Notes: generated by a model not told the origin, from the letters alone. 64,000 nt of DNA from Solirubrobacter ginsenosidimutans (GCF_027587205.1 NZ_JAPDOD010000001.1:372001-436000); one strand, 5' to 3'. Shown: positions 1 to 9,065, numbered from the stretch's first letter. Program-made: numbers and translations.

Positions 1-299
1 TCGTGACCGAGACCTGGCGCACGCTCGGCCGCTATCACGCGCTCGTGGCCGTCAATACGGAGCAGCACGGCGCCGAGGCGCTTCGTGACCGTCACGCTTC
101 CGTGCTCGACAAGCTCCACCCCTTGATCGAGCGTGGCCAGGCTGACGGGAGCTTCCGTTCAGACGTTCCCGTGGCCTGGCATCTGTCGATGCTGCTGGCG
201 CTGATGCACGCCGCCGGCGCTGAGCTCGGCGCCGGCCGCATCGGCGAGGCCGACGCGGGGCCGGCGCTGGCCGCCACGATCCTCGGCGCGCTCGCCTGA
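1..299 (+). CDS. TetR-family regulator, C-terminal part (cut by window edge)
   Basis: An open frame enters from the left edge and ends at 297-299. The visible 98 residues are alpha-helical and have the look of a TetR ligand-binding/dimerisation domain, with alternating Ala/Leu-rich helices such as the one around SMLLALMHAAGAELGAG. The N-terminal helix-turn-helix would lie left of base 1. A GTG at 3 is in frame but is probably internal, because 98 residues with no DNA-binding domain would be an incomplete TetR protein. The next gene is convergent. The family call rests on overall character, not on a diagnostic motif. Confidence 0.55.
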   Translation, partial: VTETWRTLGRYHALVAVNTEQHGAEALRDRHASVLDKLHPLIERGQADGSFRSDVPVAWHLSMLLALMHAAGAELGAGRIGEADAGPALAATILGALA

Positions 300-311
300 C
301 GCTGTGCGGCT

Positions 312-1478
312 TCAGCCCTGGAGCGCGAGCAGATGTCGCTGTAGGGCCGCCATCAGCCGCCGGGTACCCGCCAGCTCGTCGGGCTCGGCGGTGGCGCGGC
401 TCAGGACGCGGACGGTGACCTGGCCGAAGCGCTCGAGGAACGTATGCCGCTCCAGCAGCGACGCGGAATGTGCCTGGGCCTCGCGCATCAGCTTGACGCT
501 CGCCTCGAGGGTGCGGCCGAAGTCACCGCTCACGCTCGCGTCGAGGAGTGTCTTGCGCCAGGCACGGAGCGCCGGTTGCGCCTTGCTGGTCGCGAACCAG
601 CCCGGGGGCTCGTCGCCGTAGACCGCGGCCACCGTCGCGGTCGTGATCTCGCCGCCGAAGGTGCGCAGCACGCCCGCGAGCTTCGGGAGTGGGGCACGGG
701 GCAGGGCGATCGACCGCAACAGGCCGAACGAGCGCTCGTCGGCGGCGAGGCGCCGCACGTCGTCGAGCCTGAAGCGCCGATGCCCTCCGGGCGTGCGCGT
801 CACCTCGAGCCGGCCTTCGTCGGCCCAACGGCGCACGCGCGACGGCGGGATCGCGAGGACCGACGCGGCGGTGCTGACGGTGACATAGTCCTCGGGAGCC
901 CCGCACTCTCCCGCGCGGTACTTCGTCAACACGGACCGCATGGCGTCCATTGCGTCGAGGAAGGCGTCCACGACCTGCGGGTCGAACTGCTGTCCGCGCT
1001 GCGCCCGCAGCACGCCCGCGGCCTCCGCGACGCTCCCCGCCCGGCGATAGACGCGATTGGTCACCAGCGCGTCGAAGGCGTCGGCGACCGCCACGATCCG
1101 CCCCGCCAGCGGGATCTCCTCCGCCGCGATCCCGCGCGGATACCCGCCGCCGTCGAAATGCTCGTGATGGGTCAGCGCGATCCTCGACGCGAGTTCCAGC
1201 ACGGGCGTGGACGAGCCGGCGAGCAGCGCGTGCCCGATCTCGGGGTGGGTGAGCAGCTCCCGGCGCTCGCGCTCGGTCAAGGGACCGGGACGCACGCCGA
1301 CGTTCATTGCAACCATTCCGAGGTCATGCAGCCACGCGGCAGGCGCGAGCACCTCGGGGTCCGCTCCCAATGGCCCGCAGATGGCGATGCAGTACGCCGA
1401 GATCCGTTGCAGGTGGGCGCGCGGCTCGATCAAGCGGGCGACGGTAACCCGCACGTGCGCCGGGTTCCGGAAGTTCAC
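312..1478 (-). CDS. HD-GYP domain protein with C-terminal MerR-like DNA-binding domain
   Basis: The 388-residue protein starts at GTG 1478. Residues about 10-165 are an HD-GYP-type phosphohydrolase: HDLG at 51-54 supplies the metal-binding His-Asp pair, and HHEHFDGGGYP at 104-114 matches the HHExxDGxGYP signature of the cyclic-di-GMP phosphodiesterase family. Residues about 198-240 (VSTAASVLAIPPSRVRRWAD, then GGHRRF) are a MerR/excisionase-type winged helix, and the remaining ~150 residues are an unassigned helical region. A phosphodiesterase joined to a DNA-binding domain suggests a regulator that reads or degrades a cyclic dinucleotide and binds DNA (inference). It is divergent from the MalT-like gene with 23 bp between start codons, so the two probably share control sequences. 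Confidence 0.85.
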   Translation of the reverse strand: MNFRNPAHVRVTVARLIEPRAHLQRISAYCIAICGPLGADPEVLAPAAWLHDLGMVAMNVGVRPGPLTERERRELLTHPEIGHALLAGSSTPVLELASRIALTHHEHFDGGGYPRGIAAEEIPLAGRIVAVADAFDALVTNRVYRRAGSVAEAAGVLRAQRGQQFDPQVVDAFLDAMDAMRSVLTKYRAGECGAPEDYVTVSTAASVLAIPPSRVRRWADEGRLEVTRTPGGHRRFRLDDVRRLAADERSFGLLRSIALPRAPLPKLAGVLRTFGGEITTATVAAVYGDEPPGWFATSKAQPALRAWRKTLLDASVSGDFGRTLEASVKLMREAQAHSASLLERHTFLERFGQVTVRVLSRATAEPDELAGTRRLMAALQRHLLALQG

Positions 1479-1487
1479 CCGGGTGAA
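1474..1487. promoter_or_regulatory. 14-bp perfect palindrome TTCACCCGGGTGAA between divergent regulator genes
   Basis: The palindrome covers the start codon of the HD-GYP gene and ends 14 bp before the ATG of the MalT-like gene. Its 12-bp core TCACCCGGGTGA recurs exactly at 3674-3685, at the far end of the MalT-like gene. Its half-site TCACCC is also a half-site of the 17-bp repeats found from 18.7 to 47 kb. A role as an operator for one of the two flanking regulators is inference. Confidence 0.5.
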
Positions 1488-1501
1488 ACCGCGTGCCGCG
1501 G

Positions 1502-3685
1502 ATGAACGAGCCGGTGCGCCGGAGCAAGGTCACGCCGCCGCGCTCGCCGACGCCACCGGTCGACCGGCCGCGGGTGCATGCGCTGCTGGGCGACGCCGCC
1601 GCGAGGCCGGTCACGCTGGTCTCGGCGTCCGCCGGTTTCGGCAAGACGGTCGCGGCGGAAGCCTGGCTGCGGACGCGCCGGCTCAGGGCGGCCTGGATCA
1701 CGCTCGACGCCCACGACGACGACCCATTGCACCTATGGCGCTACGTGGTCGCCGCGGTGGCGCGGGTGCTGCCCGGCGTCGGGAACGAGGCGATGCGGCG
1801 CCTGCGCCGCGCCGAGAGCACGGCTGAACCGGCGATCGAAGCCTTGCTCGAAGAGCTGGAGGAGGACCGTCGTCCGCTCACGATCGTGCTCGACGACCTG
1901 CAGGAGCTGCGTGCGCGACGAGCCCTGGACACGATCGGCTACGCGGCCGACCGCCTCCCGCGGCATGTGCGCCTGGTCCTGTTGACCCGGTCCGACCCGG
2001 CGCTGCGGCTCCCGCGGATGCGGGCGAACGGGCGCCTGGCCGAAGTGCGCGATGCGGACCTGCGCTTCACCCGCGAGGAAGCGCGAGAGCTGCTGTCCGA
2101 GCAGGAGCTCGACGCGGTGTACGAGCGTTCGGAGGGCTGGCCGGTCGCGCTTCAGCTCGCCCAGTTGCGCGGGCCCGACACACCCCTGACCGGTCGCCGG
2201 CGTGACATCGCCGCCTACCTCGCCGCCGAAGTCCTCGCCGAGGTGGACGAGGACCTCCGCGACTTCCTGCTGCACAGCTCACTGCTGCCGCGGATGAGCG
2301 CCGAGCTCTGCGACTCGGCGCTCGCGCGCGCGAACTCGGCCGCCATGCTCGGGAGGGTCGTGCACGCCAACCTGTTCGCCGTCTCGCTCGACGACGAAGG
2401 CGTCTGGTATCGCTACAACGCGCTCTTCGCCGAGTATCTGCGGCTTCGCCTCGCCGCCGAGCACGCCCAGGCCGCGGCGCCGCTGCACCGGCGCGCGGCG
2501 GACTGGTTCGAGGCGCACGGCCTGATCGAGGACGCGGTCGAGCAGGCGTCGAAGGGCGACGATCTCGAGTTCGTCGCCCGCGCGCTGGAAGCGCATCAGA
2601 TGCGGTTGTCGCGCGCGGGTCGCTCGGCCACGATCGAACGCTGGATGGGCCTGCTGCCACCGAGCATGGTGGCGATGCGGCCCGGTGTGCTCACCGCCGG
2701 GGCACTGGCGGCCGGCGTCGTCGCCCGTCCGCGGCCGGAAGTGCGCAGGATGCTGGCGCAGGCGGGCGCCGCCCGCGATGCGCATCCGGATCAGTGGACG
2801 GGCTACCACGAGGCGGCCCGAACGCTGCTGGCCGCGACCTACGGCGACGATGACGTCGCGGCGACGCTCGACCTCGCCACACGGGCGCTGGACCTCTCGC
2901 GGGAGGACGCCGAGACGCTGGTGGTGCCGGCGATGGCGATGCTGGCGCTCGCGCGGTTGCTGACGGGCGACCTCGACGGCGCGCTCGCATTGGCCCGCGA
3001 GACGATCGTGCACCCGGATGCGGCCGACCGGCCGTTCGGTCACGTCGGTGCGCTGGCGGTCGAGGCGATCGTGGCCGCCGAGCGGGAGAACTCCGTCGTG
3101 GCTTCGCGGTTCGCGGAGCGGGCGCTCCACGAAGCCGCCCGCGCGGGTGTGCTCGACAGCGCTCCCGCGGCGTGCGGCTACTTCGCCGAGGCGCTGGCGT
3201 CACGCCTCGCCGGGCGCCCGGCAGACGCCGAACGCGCGTTGCGGCGAGCGTTGCGGATCGAGCCCGCGATCGACGGCGGTGCACTCCACGTGTGGCTGTT
3301 GACGACGCTCGCGTCCGTGCTCGCCCGCCGGGGCTTGATCAGCCGCGCGCAGCAGACCCTGGCCGAGGCACGCGGGTTGATGATCGCCTGCGACGATCCG
3401 GGACCTGTGGCGCGGCACGTCGAGGCAGTCGAGCGGGAACTCGAGGCCGCGCAGGTCGTGCCGGCCACGGCGGCTGAGACGCTCTCGCCGGCCGAGTTGG
3501 CGGTGCTGCGTGAGTTCGGCACCGGCCGCACCGCGCGTGACATCGGCGCGGCGCTGTTCCTCTCCGCCAACACGGTGAAGTCGCACATCCGGGCGATCTA
3601 CCGCAAGCTCGGCGTCGCCTCGCGCGACGACGCCGTCTCACGAGGCATCGCGCTCGGGCTGCTCGAGAACGACTCACCCGGGTGA
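1502..3685 (+). CDS. MalT-like LuxR-family ATP-binding transcriptional regulator (LAL type)
   Basis: The protein has 727 residues from ATG 1502; an upstream in-frame GTG at 1493 would add three. The N-terminal half is a STAND/AAA-like ATPase: ASAGFGKT at about 42-49 is the Walker A motif and LTIVLDDLQEL near 130 the Walker B strand. A TPR-like helical middle follows. The C-terminus (about 660-720) is a LuxR helix-turn-helix with LSPAELAVLREFGTGRTARDIG and NTVKSHIRAIYRKLGV. This order and length match MalT and other LAL regulators, which bind DNA after ATP- and inducer-dependent oligomerisation. The inducer is unknown. It is flanked on both sides by the palindrome TCACCCGGGTGA. MalT recognises GGA(T/G)GA boxes, so it is one candidate reader of the 17-bp repeats elsewhere in the window (inference). 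Confidence 0.9.
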   Translation: MNEPVRRSKVTPPRSPTPPVDRPRVHALLGDAAARPVTLVSASAGFGKTVAAEAWLRTRRLRAAWITLDAHDDDPLHLWRYVVAAVARVLPGVGNEAMRRLRRAESTAEPAIEALLEELEEDRRPLTIVLDDLQELRARRALDTIGYAADRLPRHVRLVLLTRSDPALRLPRMRANGRLAEVRDADLRFTREEARELLSEQELDAVYERSEGWPVALQLAQLRGPDTPLTGRRRDIAAYLAAEVLAEVDEDLRDFLLHSSLLPRMSAELCDSALARANSAAMLGRVVHANLFAVSLDDEGVWYRYNALFAEYLRLRLAAEHAQAAAPLHRRAADWFEAHGLIEDAVEQASKGDDLEFVARALEAHQMRLSRAGRSATIERWMGLLPPSMVAMRPGVLTAGALAAGVVARPRPEVRRMLAQAGAARDAHPDQWTGYHEAARTLLAATYGDDDVAATLDLATRALDLSREDAETLVVPAMAMLALARLLTGDLDGALALARETIVHPDAADRPFGHVGALAVEAIVAAERENSVVASRFAERALHEAARAGVLDSAPAACGYFAEALASRLAGRPADAERALRRALRIEPAIDGGALHVWLLTTLASVLARRGLISRAQQTLAEARGLMIACDDPGPVARHVEAVERELEAAQVVPATAAETLSPAELAVLREFGTGRTARDIGAALFLSANTVKSHIRAIYRKLGVASRDDAVSRGIALGLLENDSPG
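3674..3685. promoter_or_regulatory. Second copy of palindrome TCACCCGGGTGA
   Basis: This exact 12-bp copy of the 1474-1487 palindrome core overlaps the last codons and the TGA stop of the MalT-like gene and lies 92 bp upstream of the symporter start. It may be an operator for the symporter operon. Because it lies in coding sequence, chance cannot be excluded. Confidence 0.35.
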
Positions 3686-3776
3686 ATCCCGTAATCTAGA
3701 CAAACTCGATCAAGTTGATGTACATTGCCCTCGTCGCGCTGCGAGCGCCGGGTCTATTGGAGGGCAAAAAGGCATT

Positions 3777-5207
3777 ATGAACTGGGATTGGTCGGCGGTG
3801 GCGACACTCGCTGCGGTAGCGGTGAGCTGGGCCGGCATCTGGTGGATGCGCAAGCGTGGCGTCCACTTCACCTTCATCGCGCTCAGCGCCTTGGCGGCCG
3901 GCGTGCCGATCGGCATCGTCGCGGGAAATCACGTCGAAGCGATCGACCCGATCGGGCACATCTACATCAACGTGCTGCTCGCCACGGTCGGGCCGCTGAT
4001 CCTGGTGGCGATCGTCTCGGCGATCCTCTCGCTCGGCGGTCTGGAGAAGCTGCGCACGATCGGGCTGCGCTCGATCTTCTGGCTGATGCTGAGCAACGCG
4101 CTGGCGGTCGTGCTCGCGCTGGGGCTGGCCTTCGTGTTCCAGCCGGGCAGCGGCGTGCACCGCAAGCTCGGCGGGCTCTCGACCGACGCGATCCAGGGTC
4201 AGGTGCAGAGCTTCGGCCAGGTCGTCGTCGGCTTCTTCCCGACCAACGTCGTCCAGGAGTTCAGCGCGAACAACATCATCCCGATCATCGTGATCGCGGT
4301 CACGCTGTCGGTGGCCTACCTGTCGCTGGCCGAGAAGGAGCCCGAGAAGGTCCGGCTCTTCCGCGACGGCATCGAGGCGCTCAAGCTCGTGGTGTTCAAG
4401 GTCGTCGGGTACGTCATCCGGCTCACGCCGTACGCGATCGTCGCGCTCACGGCCTCGATGGTCGGCAGCAGCACCAACCTCGGGGGCGACTTCCAGTCGC
4501 TCGTCGGGCTCCTGGTGCTCGTCTGGGCCGCGTGCGCCCTGCACGCGTGGGTCATCAACGGCGTGATCATCGAGGTCTTCGCGGACGTGCCGATGGTCGC
4601 GTTCTTCCGCAAGATCTTCCCGGCGCAGCTCACCGCGTTCACGACGCAGAGCAGCATCGGCACGCTCCCCGTGACGACGGAGCAGCTCACCCGCCGGGTC
4701 GGCGTCCACCCGGAGATCGCGCACTTCACGGCACCGCTCGGGTCCACGATCGGCATGCCGGGCTGCGCCGGCATCTGGCCGATCATGATCGCGGTCTGGG
4801 GCATCAACGCGTACGGCCTCTCGTACTCGCTGTCGGACTACGCCGTTCTCGCGGCGCTCGGCGTCGTCGTGTCGATCGGCGTGGCCGGAGTGCCCGGCGC
4901 GGCGACGGTCTCGGCCGCCACCGTCATGGCCGCCGCCGGGCTGCCGCTCGAGTTCGTCGCGGCGACCATCCCGATCGGCGTGATCGCGGACATGGCGCGC
5001 ACCGCGACCAACGTCACCGCGGCGGCGGTGAGCGCCACCGTCGTGGCTCGGCAGACCGGGCTGCTCGACGACGAGATCTTCGCGGGCCGGGCCGGCTACG
5101 TCGACAAGGACGAGGTCGCGCCACCGACATTCGTCGCGCCGGCGCGACCTCCGTTCGTCGCGCCCGCGCCGCCGGTTTCCGTGCCCGAGCTGGTGGGAGC
5201 CCGATGA
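3777..5207 (+). CDS. Dicarboxylate/amino acid:cation symporter, cystine transporter (TcyP)-like
   Basis: The 476-residue integral membrane protein belongs to the DAACS/SLC1 family. It has the expected hydrophobic segments, the hairpin region TTQSSIGTLPVT near 285-297, and the later GCAGIWPIMIAVWGIN and IADMARTATNVT segments that form the substrate and Na+ sites. The TQSSIGTLP signature is closer to the TcyP cystine branch than to glutamate carriers. The final ~40 residues are a Pro/Ala/Val-rich hydrophilic tail. The start has GGAGG about 14 bp upstream. Its TGA overlaps the next ATG by 4 bp, indicating translational coupling. Import of cystine or another anionic amino acid fits the cysteine desulfurase-like gene downstream; the exact substrate is not determined. 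Confidence 0.85.
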   Translation: MNWDWSAVATLAAVAVSWAGIWWMRKRGVHFTFIALSALAAGVPIGIVAGNHVEAIDPIGHIYINVLLATVGPLILVAIVSAILSLGGLEKLRTIGLRSIFWLMLSNALAVVLALGLAFVFQPGSGVHRKLGGLSTDAIQGQVQSFGQVVVGFFPTNVVQEFSANNIIPIIVIAVTLSVAYLSLAEKEPEKVRLFRDGIEALKLVVFKVVGYVIRLTPYAIVALTASMVGSSTNLGGDFQSLVGLLVLVWAACALHAWVINGVIIEVFADVPMVAFFRKIFPAQLTAFTTQSSIGTLPVTTEQLTRRVGVHPEIAHFTAPLGSTIGMPGCAGIWPIMIAVWGINAYGLSYSLSDYAVLAALGVVVSIGVAGVPGAATVSAATVMAAAGLPLEFVAATIPIGVIADMARTATNVTAAAVSATVVARQTGLLDDEIFAGRAGYVDKDEVAPPTFVAPARPPFVAPAPPVSVPELVGAR

Positions 5208-6259
5208 TGCGTGCGAAGAAGTGGGCCGCCGCGGTCCTGGGCGTCGTCGCGCTGCTCGCCACGCCAGGGGCCGCGCACGCCCAGGGCGTCACGAACCCGG
5301 CCGACCATCCGGCTCCGATCAGCGTCACGATCGACGGCCAGACGTACACCGACGGGCGGGACACACTGCCCGGGTTCGACGACGAGGCCTGCACGGCCAT
5401 CCCGAACGTGCAGTACGACTTCGCCAACGACGAGATCCAGTACTACTCCAACAGCGGCGACCTGATCGACAGCGCGCACTGGACCGAGTGGTCGCGGATC
5501 AGCTCGTACGCGACCTGGAAGGCGCAGCAGGGCACGAAGACCCCGACGCCGACCCCGACGGCCGCCGCCACCGCCACCGCGACTCCGGCTCCGTCGAGCA
5601 ACGCGCAGACGAGCCCGTCGACCACGACGACGACCAACACGACGGCCCCGGCGTCGACGAGTCCGTCGACGACCACCCCGTCCACCTCGACCACGACGGG
5701 CAAGAGCCCGTCCACCAAGAGCACGACGACGAAGAGCTCCTCCACCAAGAGCACGACGAATAAGAGCCCGTCCACGACGAGCTCCACGAGCAAGAGCTCC
5801 TCCAGCACGAGCTCCTCGACGACGAGCTCCTCGACCACGAGCCCGTCCTCGGGGAGCACGTCGACCGCGACCAGCTCGTCGTCCGGCAAGAAGAGCGACA
5901 CGTCGACGGCCTCGTCGGCGACGGGAGGCACTGCGACCGGCGACGGCGCCGCGACAGCCGCCCCGTCCGGCGACGCCGCGCCGGTCGACTCCGCCGGCAC
6001 GACGACGGTTCCCGCCGGGACGACCGCGCCCGCCACCGGCGCTTCTGCTCCCGCTGCGGGTGCCGGGGCCGCGGCGTCGACCTCGTCGAGCTCGGGAGCG
6101 ACGACGAAGTACAAGCTGGCGAGCCAGCATCTGGGCGCCGACGTGGCCGACACCCGCCTCGCCGGAGTCGGGATCCTGGCGGCGATCTTCGGCGTCGCCG
6201 GCCTCGGACTCGTGTTCCGTGGCTTCGCCCGTCGCCAAGGGTTCAGTCGCCAGTGGTAG
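5204..6259 (+). CDS. Secreted Ser/Thr-rich surface protein with C-terminal membrane anchor
   Basis: The 351-residue product has a signal peptide at 1-26 (MMRAKKW, hydrophobic run, AHAQ cleavage site). A short globular part (about 27-110) with two Cys residues follows. Next comes a ~170-residue low-complexity tract of Ser, Thr, Lys and Pro (many SPSTT, SSTKSTT and TSSST variants). The C-terminus has one transmembrane segment (GVGILAAIFGVAGLGLVF) and a basic tail, as in wall-spanning proteins whose stalk projects the N-terminal domain. No LPXTG sortase motif is visible. The start overlaps the symporter stop by 4 bp, so the two are probably made together; the globular part could be an accessory or binding domain (inference). 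The Ser/Thr tract is a likely O-glycosylation region. I do not recognise the N-terminal family. Confidence 0.75.
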   Translation: MMRAKKWAAAVLGVVALLATPGAAHAQGVTNPADHPAPISVTIDGQTYTDGRDTLPGFDDEACTAIPNVQYDFANDEIQYYSNSGDLIDSAHWTEWSRISSYATWKAQQGTKTPTPTPTAAATATATPAPSSNAQTSPSTTTTTNTTAPASTSPSTTTPSTSTTTGKSPSTKSTTTKSSSTKSTTNKSPSTTSSTSKSSSSTSSSTTSSSTTSPSSGSTSTATSSSSGKKSDTSTASSATGGTATGDGAATAAPSGDAAPVDSAGTTTVPAGTTAPATGASAPAAGAGAAASTSSSSGATTKYKLASQHLGADVADTRLAGVGILAAIFGVAGLGLVFRGFARRQGFSRQW

Positions 6260-6305
6260 CGCCGCGCCGCTGACCGCCTGACCTAGCGCAACACCCCACC
6301 CGCGT

Positions 6306-6323
6306 CCCTCACCCAACTGAGGG
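6306..6323 (+). terminator. Hairpin after the symporter/surface-protein operon
   Basis: CCCTC at 6306-6310 pairs with GAGGG at 6319-6323. A second, fully self-complementary 14-mer, GGGGCGCGCGCCCC, lies at 6322-6335. No T-run follows, so a terminator role is plausible but unproven; the structures could instead lie in the leader of the following gene. Confidence 0.4.
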
Positions 6324-6380
6324 GGCGCGCGCCCCTGCGCGCCTCCGGACCAGACCAAAGACAGACAAGAGAGGAAGACA

Positions 6381-9056
6381 GTGCCCATTCTCACCCGTTG
6401 GAGGCGATCGGCTGCCGCGCTGGCAGCGGCCGCCGCGATCGTCCCGCTCGCGGCGGCGACGGCCGATGCCGCGCCGGTGCGCACCGCGACCACGACCAAG
6501 TACACCAACGCGACGTACTTGCAGCACGCGCTGGGCCTGCCGACGACGGAGACCAACCCGGCGATCGAGTCGGTCACCTATGACCACTTCCAGTGGCTGC
6601 TCCAGCAGCCGGGCAACTTCGCCTTCCTGATCGGTGACCCGGTCCTTGACCCGACCTTCGCGGCCCGTGCCCAGGAGGTCGAGACGGCAGCCGACGCCGC
6701 CGGCGTCAAGAACGTCTACTGGTTCGACCCGAACCTCTCGGGCAGCGCGAAGGTGGGCACCGTCACCGAGCCCGCGCTCGACATCCGCAACGCGTCCACG
6801 ATCACGCAGATCAACGCGACCTCGCAAGGCGTCTACACGACCGCCTGGCTGCACCTCATCGCCAACTACCTCGGCAATGGCGCGACGACCACGCTCGCCA
6901 GCGGCGCGGTCGGAGACGAGACCCCGAGGTTCACCTCCGCGACCGGAACCGCGACCGTCAACGACGCCGGCCTTTCCTCCGGCGGGGTGCTCTACGACTA
7001 CTCCAGCGGCTCGGCGCCCGCGAAGGCGCTGGACAGCTACTTCTTCATCTACAACAAGGACAAGACCGCGCCGGACGGCAAGGCCGCGAAGATCGTCTCG
7101 TGGGTCGACGTGACCGACAAGGGCGCCGCTTCCCCCGCGGCCGTGAGCGCGGCCATCAACAGCGTGGGAGGCGCGAACCTCGCGACCCTGAGCCAGTTCG
7201 ACTGGTGGAAGTCCTCGGTCAACTGGCGGCAGACGTTCACGTCGACGACCGACGCCCGCGGCAAGCAGGTCCCGGTGCTCACCGATGCCGACAACGCGGA
7301 CGGCTGGCGCATCAACCAGGTCACCTACCCGGAGATCGTCGACCTGCTCAAGAACGGCGCGCAGGACGCGAACGCGGTGATCCTCTTCGGCGGTACGTGG
7401 TGCCCGAACACCCGCCCGGTGCTCCCGGCCATCAACAAGTACGCGCAGGAGAACAACGTCCAGGTCTTCAACTTCGACACCGTCCTGGACGGCGGCACCG
7501 TCGGCGGCTCGACCACGGGGGCGTCCGACCCGCTCCAGACCCGCAACACCGTCAACAACGGCTCGGCGGCGGGGAACGCCTTCGCCAACCCGACGTTCCT
7601 CTACGGCGACCTCGTGAGCCAGTACCTCACGAACATCAAGACGCAGTACACGACGACGGGCACCGGCGGCAACGTCAACCCCACCAGCTACTACGCGGGC
7701 GGCGACAACACGAGCACCAAGCTCCTGGCCCGGAAGCTCCAGGTGCCGTTCGTCATCGGCTACAAGGGCAAGGCGGGCGACGATCCGAACCCCGGCGTCG
7801 CTCGTCAGTGGATCATCGACAACGGCAGCGACACGTACACCGAGTACATGTCGCAGTGGTGGCTGACGAACCCCAAGCCCAACCAGCTCGGCATCGCGAT
7901 CCCGCTCGACGCGCCGATCTGGCCGACGATCAACGCGCGGCTGGCGACCTTCACGTACAAGACGGACCCGCTCCCGTACTACACGAACTCGGCCACCGAT
8001 GCGGACGACACCGACTTCCTCGTCGCCACCGACACGGCGTCGGTGACCTACACCGCCGCCCAGCAGCGCTGGCAGATCACGACCGGCGGCGCGATCAACA
8101 ACAGCCCCGCGGCGCTGAACGCCGCGCTCGCTGCGCTCGGCGCGTCCGCTCCGGCGAACTTCGCCGCGGCGAAGCCCGCCCTGCTCGCCGCGCAGGCGGC
8201 TTCGCCGCAGGACCCGGCGCTGATCGCCAACCTGACCACGGTCGTCGCCGCCTGGGGCATCGCCCAGGCCCGTAAGACCGCGGTCAACAACGCCTGGGGC
8301 AACGCCACCAACCCGGGCAGCGTCTCCGGCGGCCTGAACGCCGTCCACGCGCTCGACGTCTTCTTCGGCGGCCTGCCGGGCGGCGTCGTCTCGCGGCGGA
8401 CCGTCACGGCCGACCCGGTGAAGTACCCGGCCGCGGCCAAGATCTCGGTCGCGATCGCGAACGACTTCGGGCGCGTTCCGGCGGGCAACGTCTCGCTGGT
8501 GGTCAAGCAGGGCGGCGCGACGGCCGCGACGGCCTCGACCGCGGTCACAGGCAACGCGGCGTCGTTCACGCTCCCGGTCCTGGACGCGGGCACGTACGAG
8601 TACACGCTGTCGTACCCGGGTGACGACCAGATCGCCGCCTTCACGGAGACCGGGTCGCTGACGATCGCCGCCGGCGATCCGCAGCCGGAGGAGACCGCGA
8701 CGCCGGTGCCCTTCGTGGCGACGCCGACGCCCACGCCTACGTCCACGATCACGAAGGTCAAGATCAGCAAGGTCGCGGGTGCCGTCGCCAAGGCGCCGAC
8801 GAGCAAGGCCGGCGGCAAGTACAAGGTCACGATCACCACCCCGAAGGGGCTCTCGGCGGCCACCGGCAAGGTCACGATCAAGCTCAAGAAGGGCAAGACC
8901 ACCAAGACGATCACCGGCAAGCTCTCGAAGGGCACCGTGACGGTCACGCTGCCGAAGCTGGCGAAGGGCACCTGGAAGGTCACGATCTCGTGGCCGGGTG
9001 ACTCGACCTACCTGACCGCCTCGGCGGCCGGGACCTCGATCAAGGTCAAGAAGTAG
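6381..9056 (+). CDS. Large secreted protein with thioredoxin-like segment and C-terminal Ig-like repeats
   Basis: The protein has 891 residues from GTG 6381, preceded by GAGAGGAAG. A signal peptide covers about 1-31 (basic start, Ala-rich core, ADAAP). The segment at 330-365 (AVILFGGTWCPNTRPVLPAI, then NNVQVFNFDTVLDGG) looks like a thioredoxin-fold strand-helix-strand, but the motif is WCPN with one Cys (C341) where redox-active members have CxxC. Two beta-sandwich (bacterial Ig-like) repeats follow, at about 665-765 and 795-891, separated by a Pro/Thr linker (PTPTPTSTITK). The C-terminus is very Lys-rich. A single Cys argues against disulfide oxidoreductase activity, so binding or a peroxiredoxin-like role is possible. 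It sits between a cystine-type carrier and a cysteine desulfurase homologue. I do not recognise a named family for the whole protein. Confidence 0.7.
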   Translation: MPILTRWRRSAAALAAAAAIVPLAAATADAAPVRTATTTKYTNATYLQHALGLPTTETNPAIESVTYDHFQWLLQQPGNFAFLIGDPVLDPTFAARAQEVETAADAAGVKNVYWFDPNLSGSAKVGTVTEPALDIRNASTITQINATSQGVYTTAWLHLIANYLGNGATTTLASGAVGDETPRFTSATGTATVNDAGLSSGGVLYDYSSGSAPAKALDSYFFIYNKDKTAPDGKAAKIVSWVDVTDKGAASPAAVSAAINSVGGANLATLSQFDWWKSSVNWRQTFTSTTDARGKQVPVLTDADNADGWRINQVTYPEIVDLLKNGAQDANAVILFGGTWCPNTRPVLPAINKYAQENNVQVFNFDTVLDGGTVGGSTTGASDPLQTRNTVNNGSAAGNAFANPTFLYGDLVSQYLTNIKTQYTTTGTGGNVNPTSYYAGGDNTSTKLLARKLQVPFVIGYKGKAGDDPNPGVARQWIIDNGSDTYTEYMSQWWLTNPKPNQLGIAIPLDAPIWPTINARLATFTYKTDPLPYYTNSATDADDTDFLVATDTASVTYTAAQQRWQITTGGAINNSPAALNAALAALGASAPANFAAAKPALLAAQAASPQDPALIANLTTVVAAWGIAQARKTAVNNAWGNATNPGSVSGGLNAVHALDVFFGGLPGGVVSRRTVTADPVKYPAAAKISVAIANDFGRVPAGNVSLVVKQGGATAATASTAVTGNAASFTLPVLDAGTYEYTLSYPGDDQIAAFTETGSLTIAAGDPQPEETATPVPFVATPTPTPTSTITKVKISKVAGAVAKAPTSKAGGKYKVTITTPKGLSAATGKVTIKLKKGKTTKTITGKLSKGTVTVTLPKLAKGTWKVTISWPGDSTYLTASAAGTSIKVKK

Positions 9057-9065
9057 GGGCTCGAC

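Noticed and set aside
5530..5900. Possible CRISPR or tandem DNA repeat in the Ser/Thr-rich region
   Set aside because: The repetition is codon-level low complexity within a single open frame, with irregular units and no spacers.
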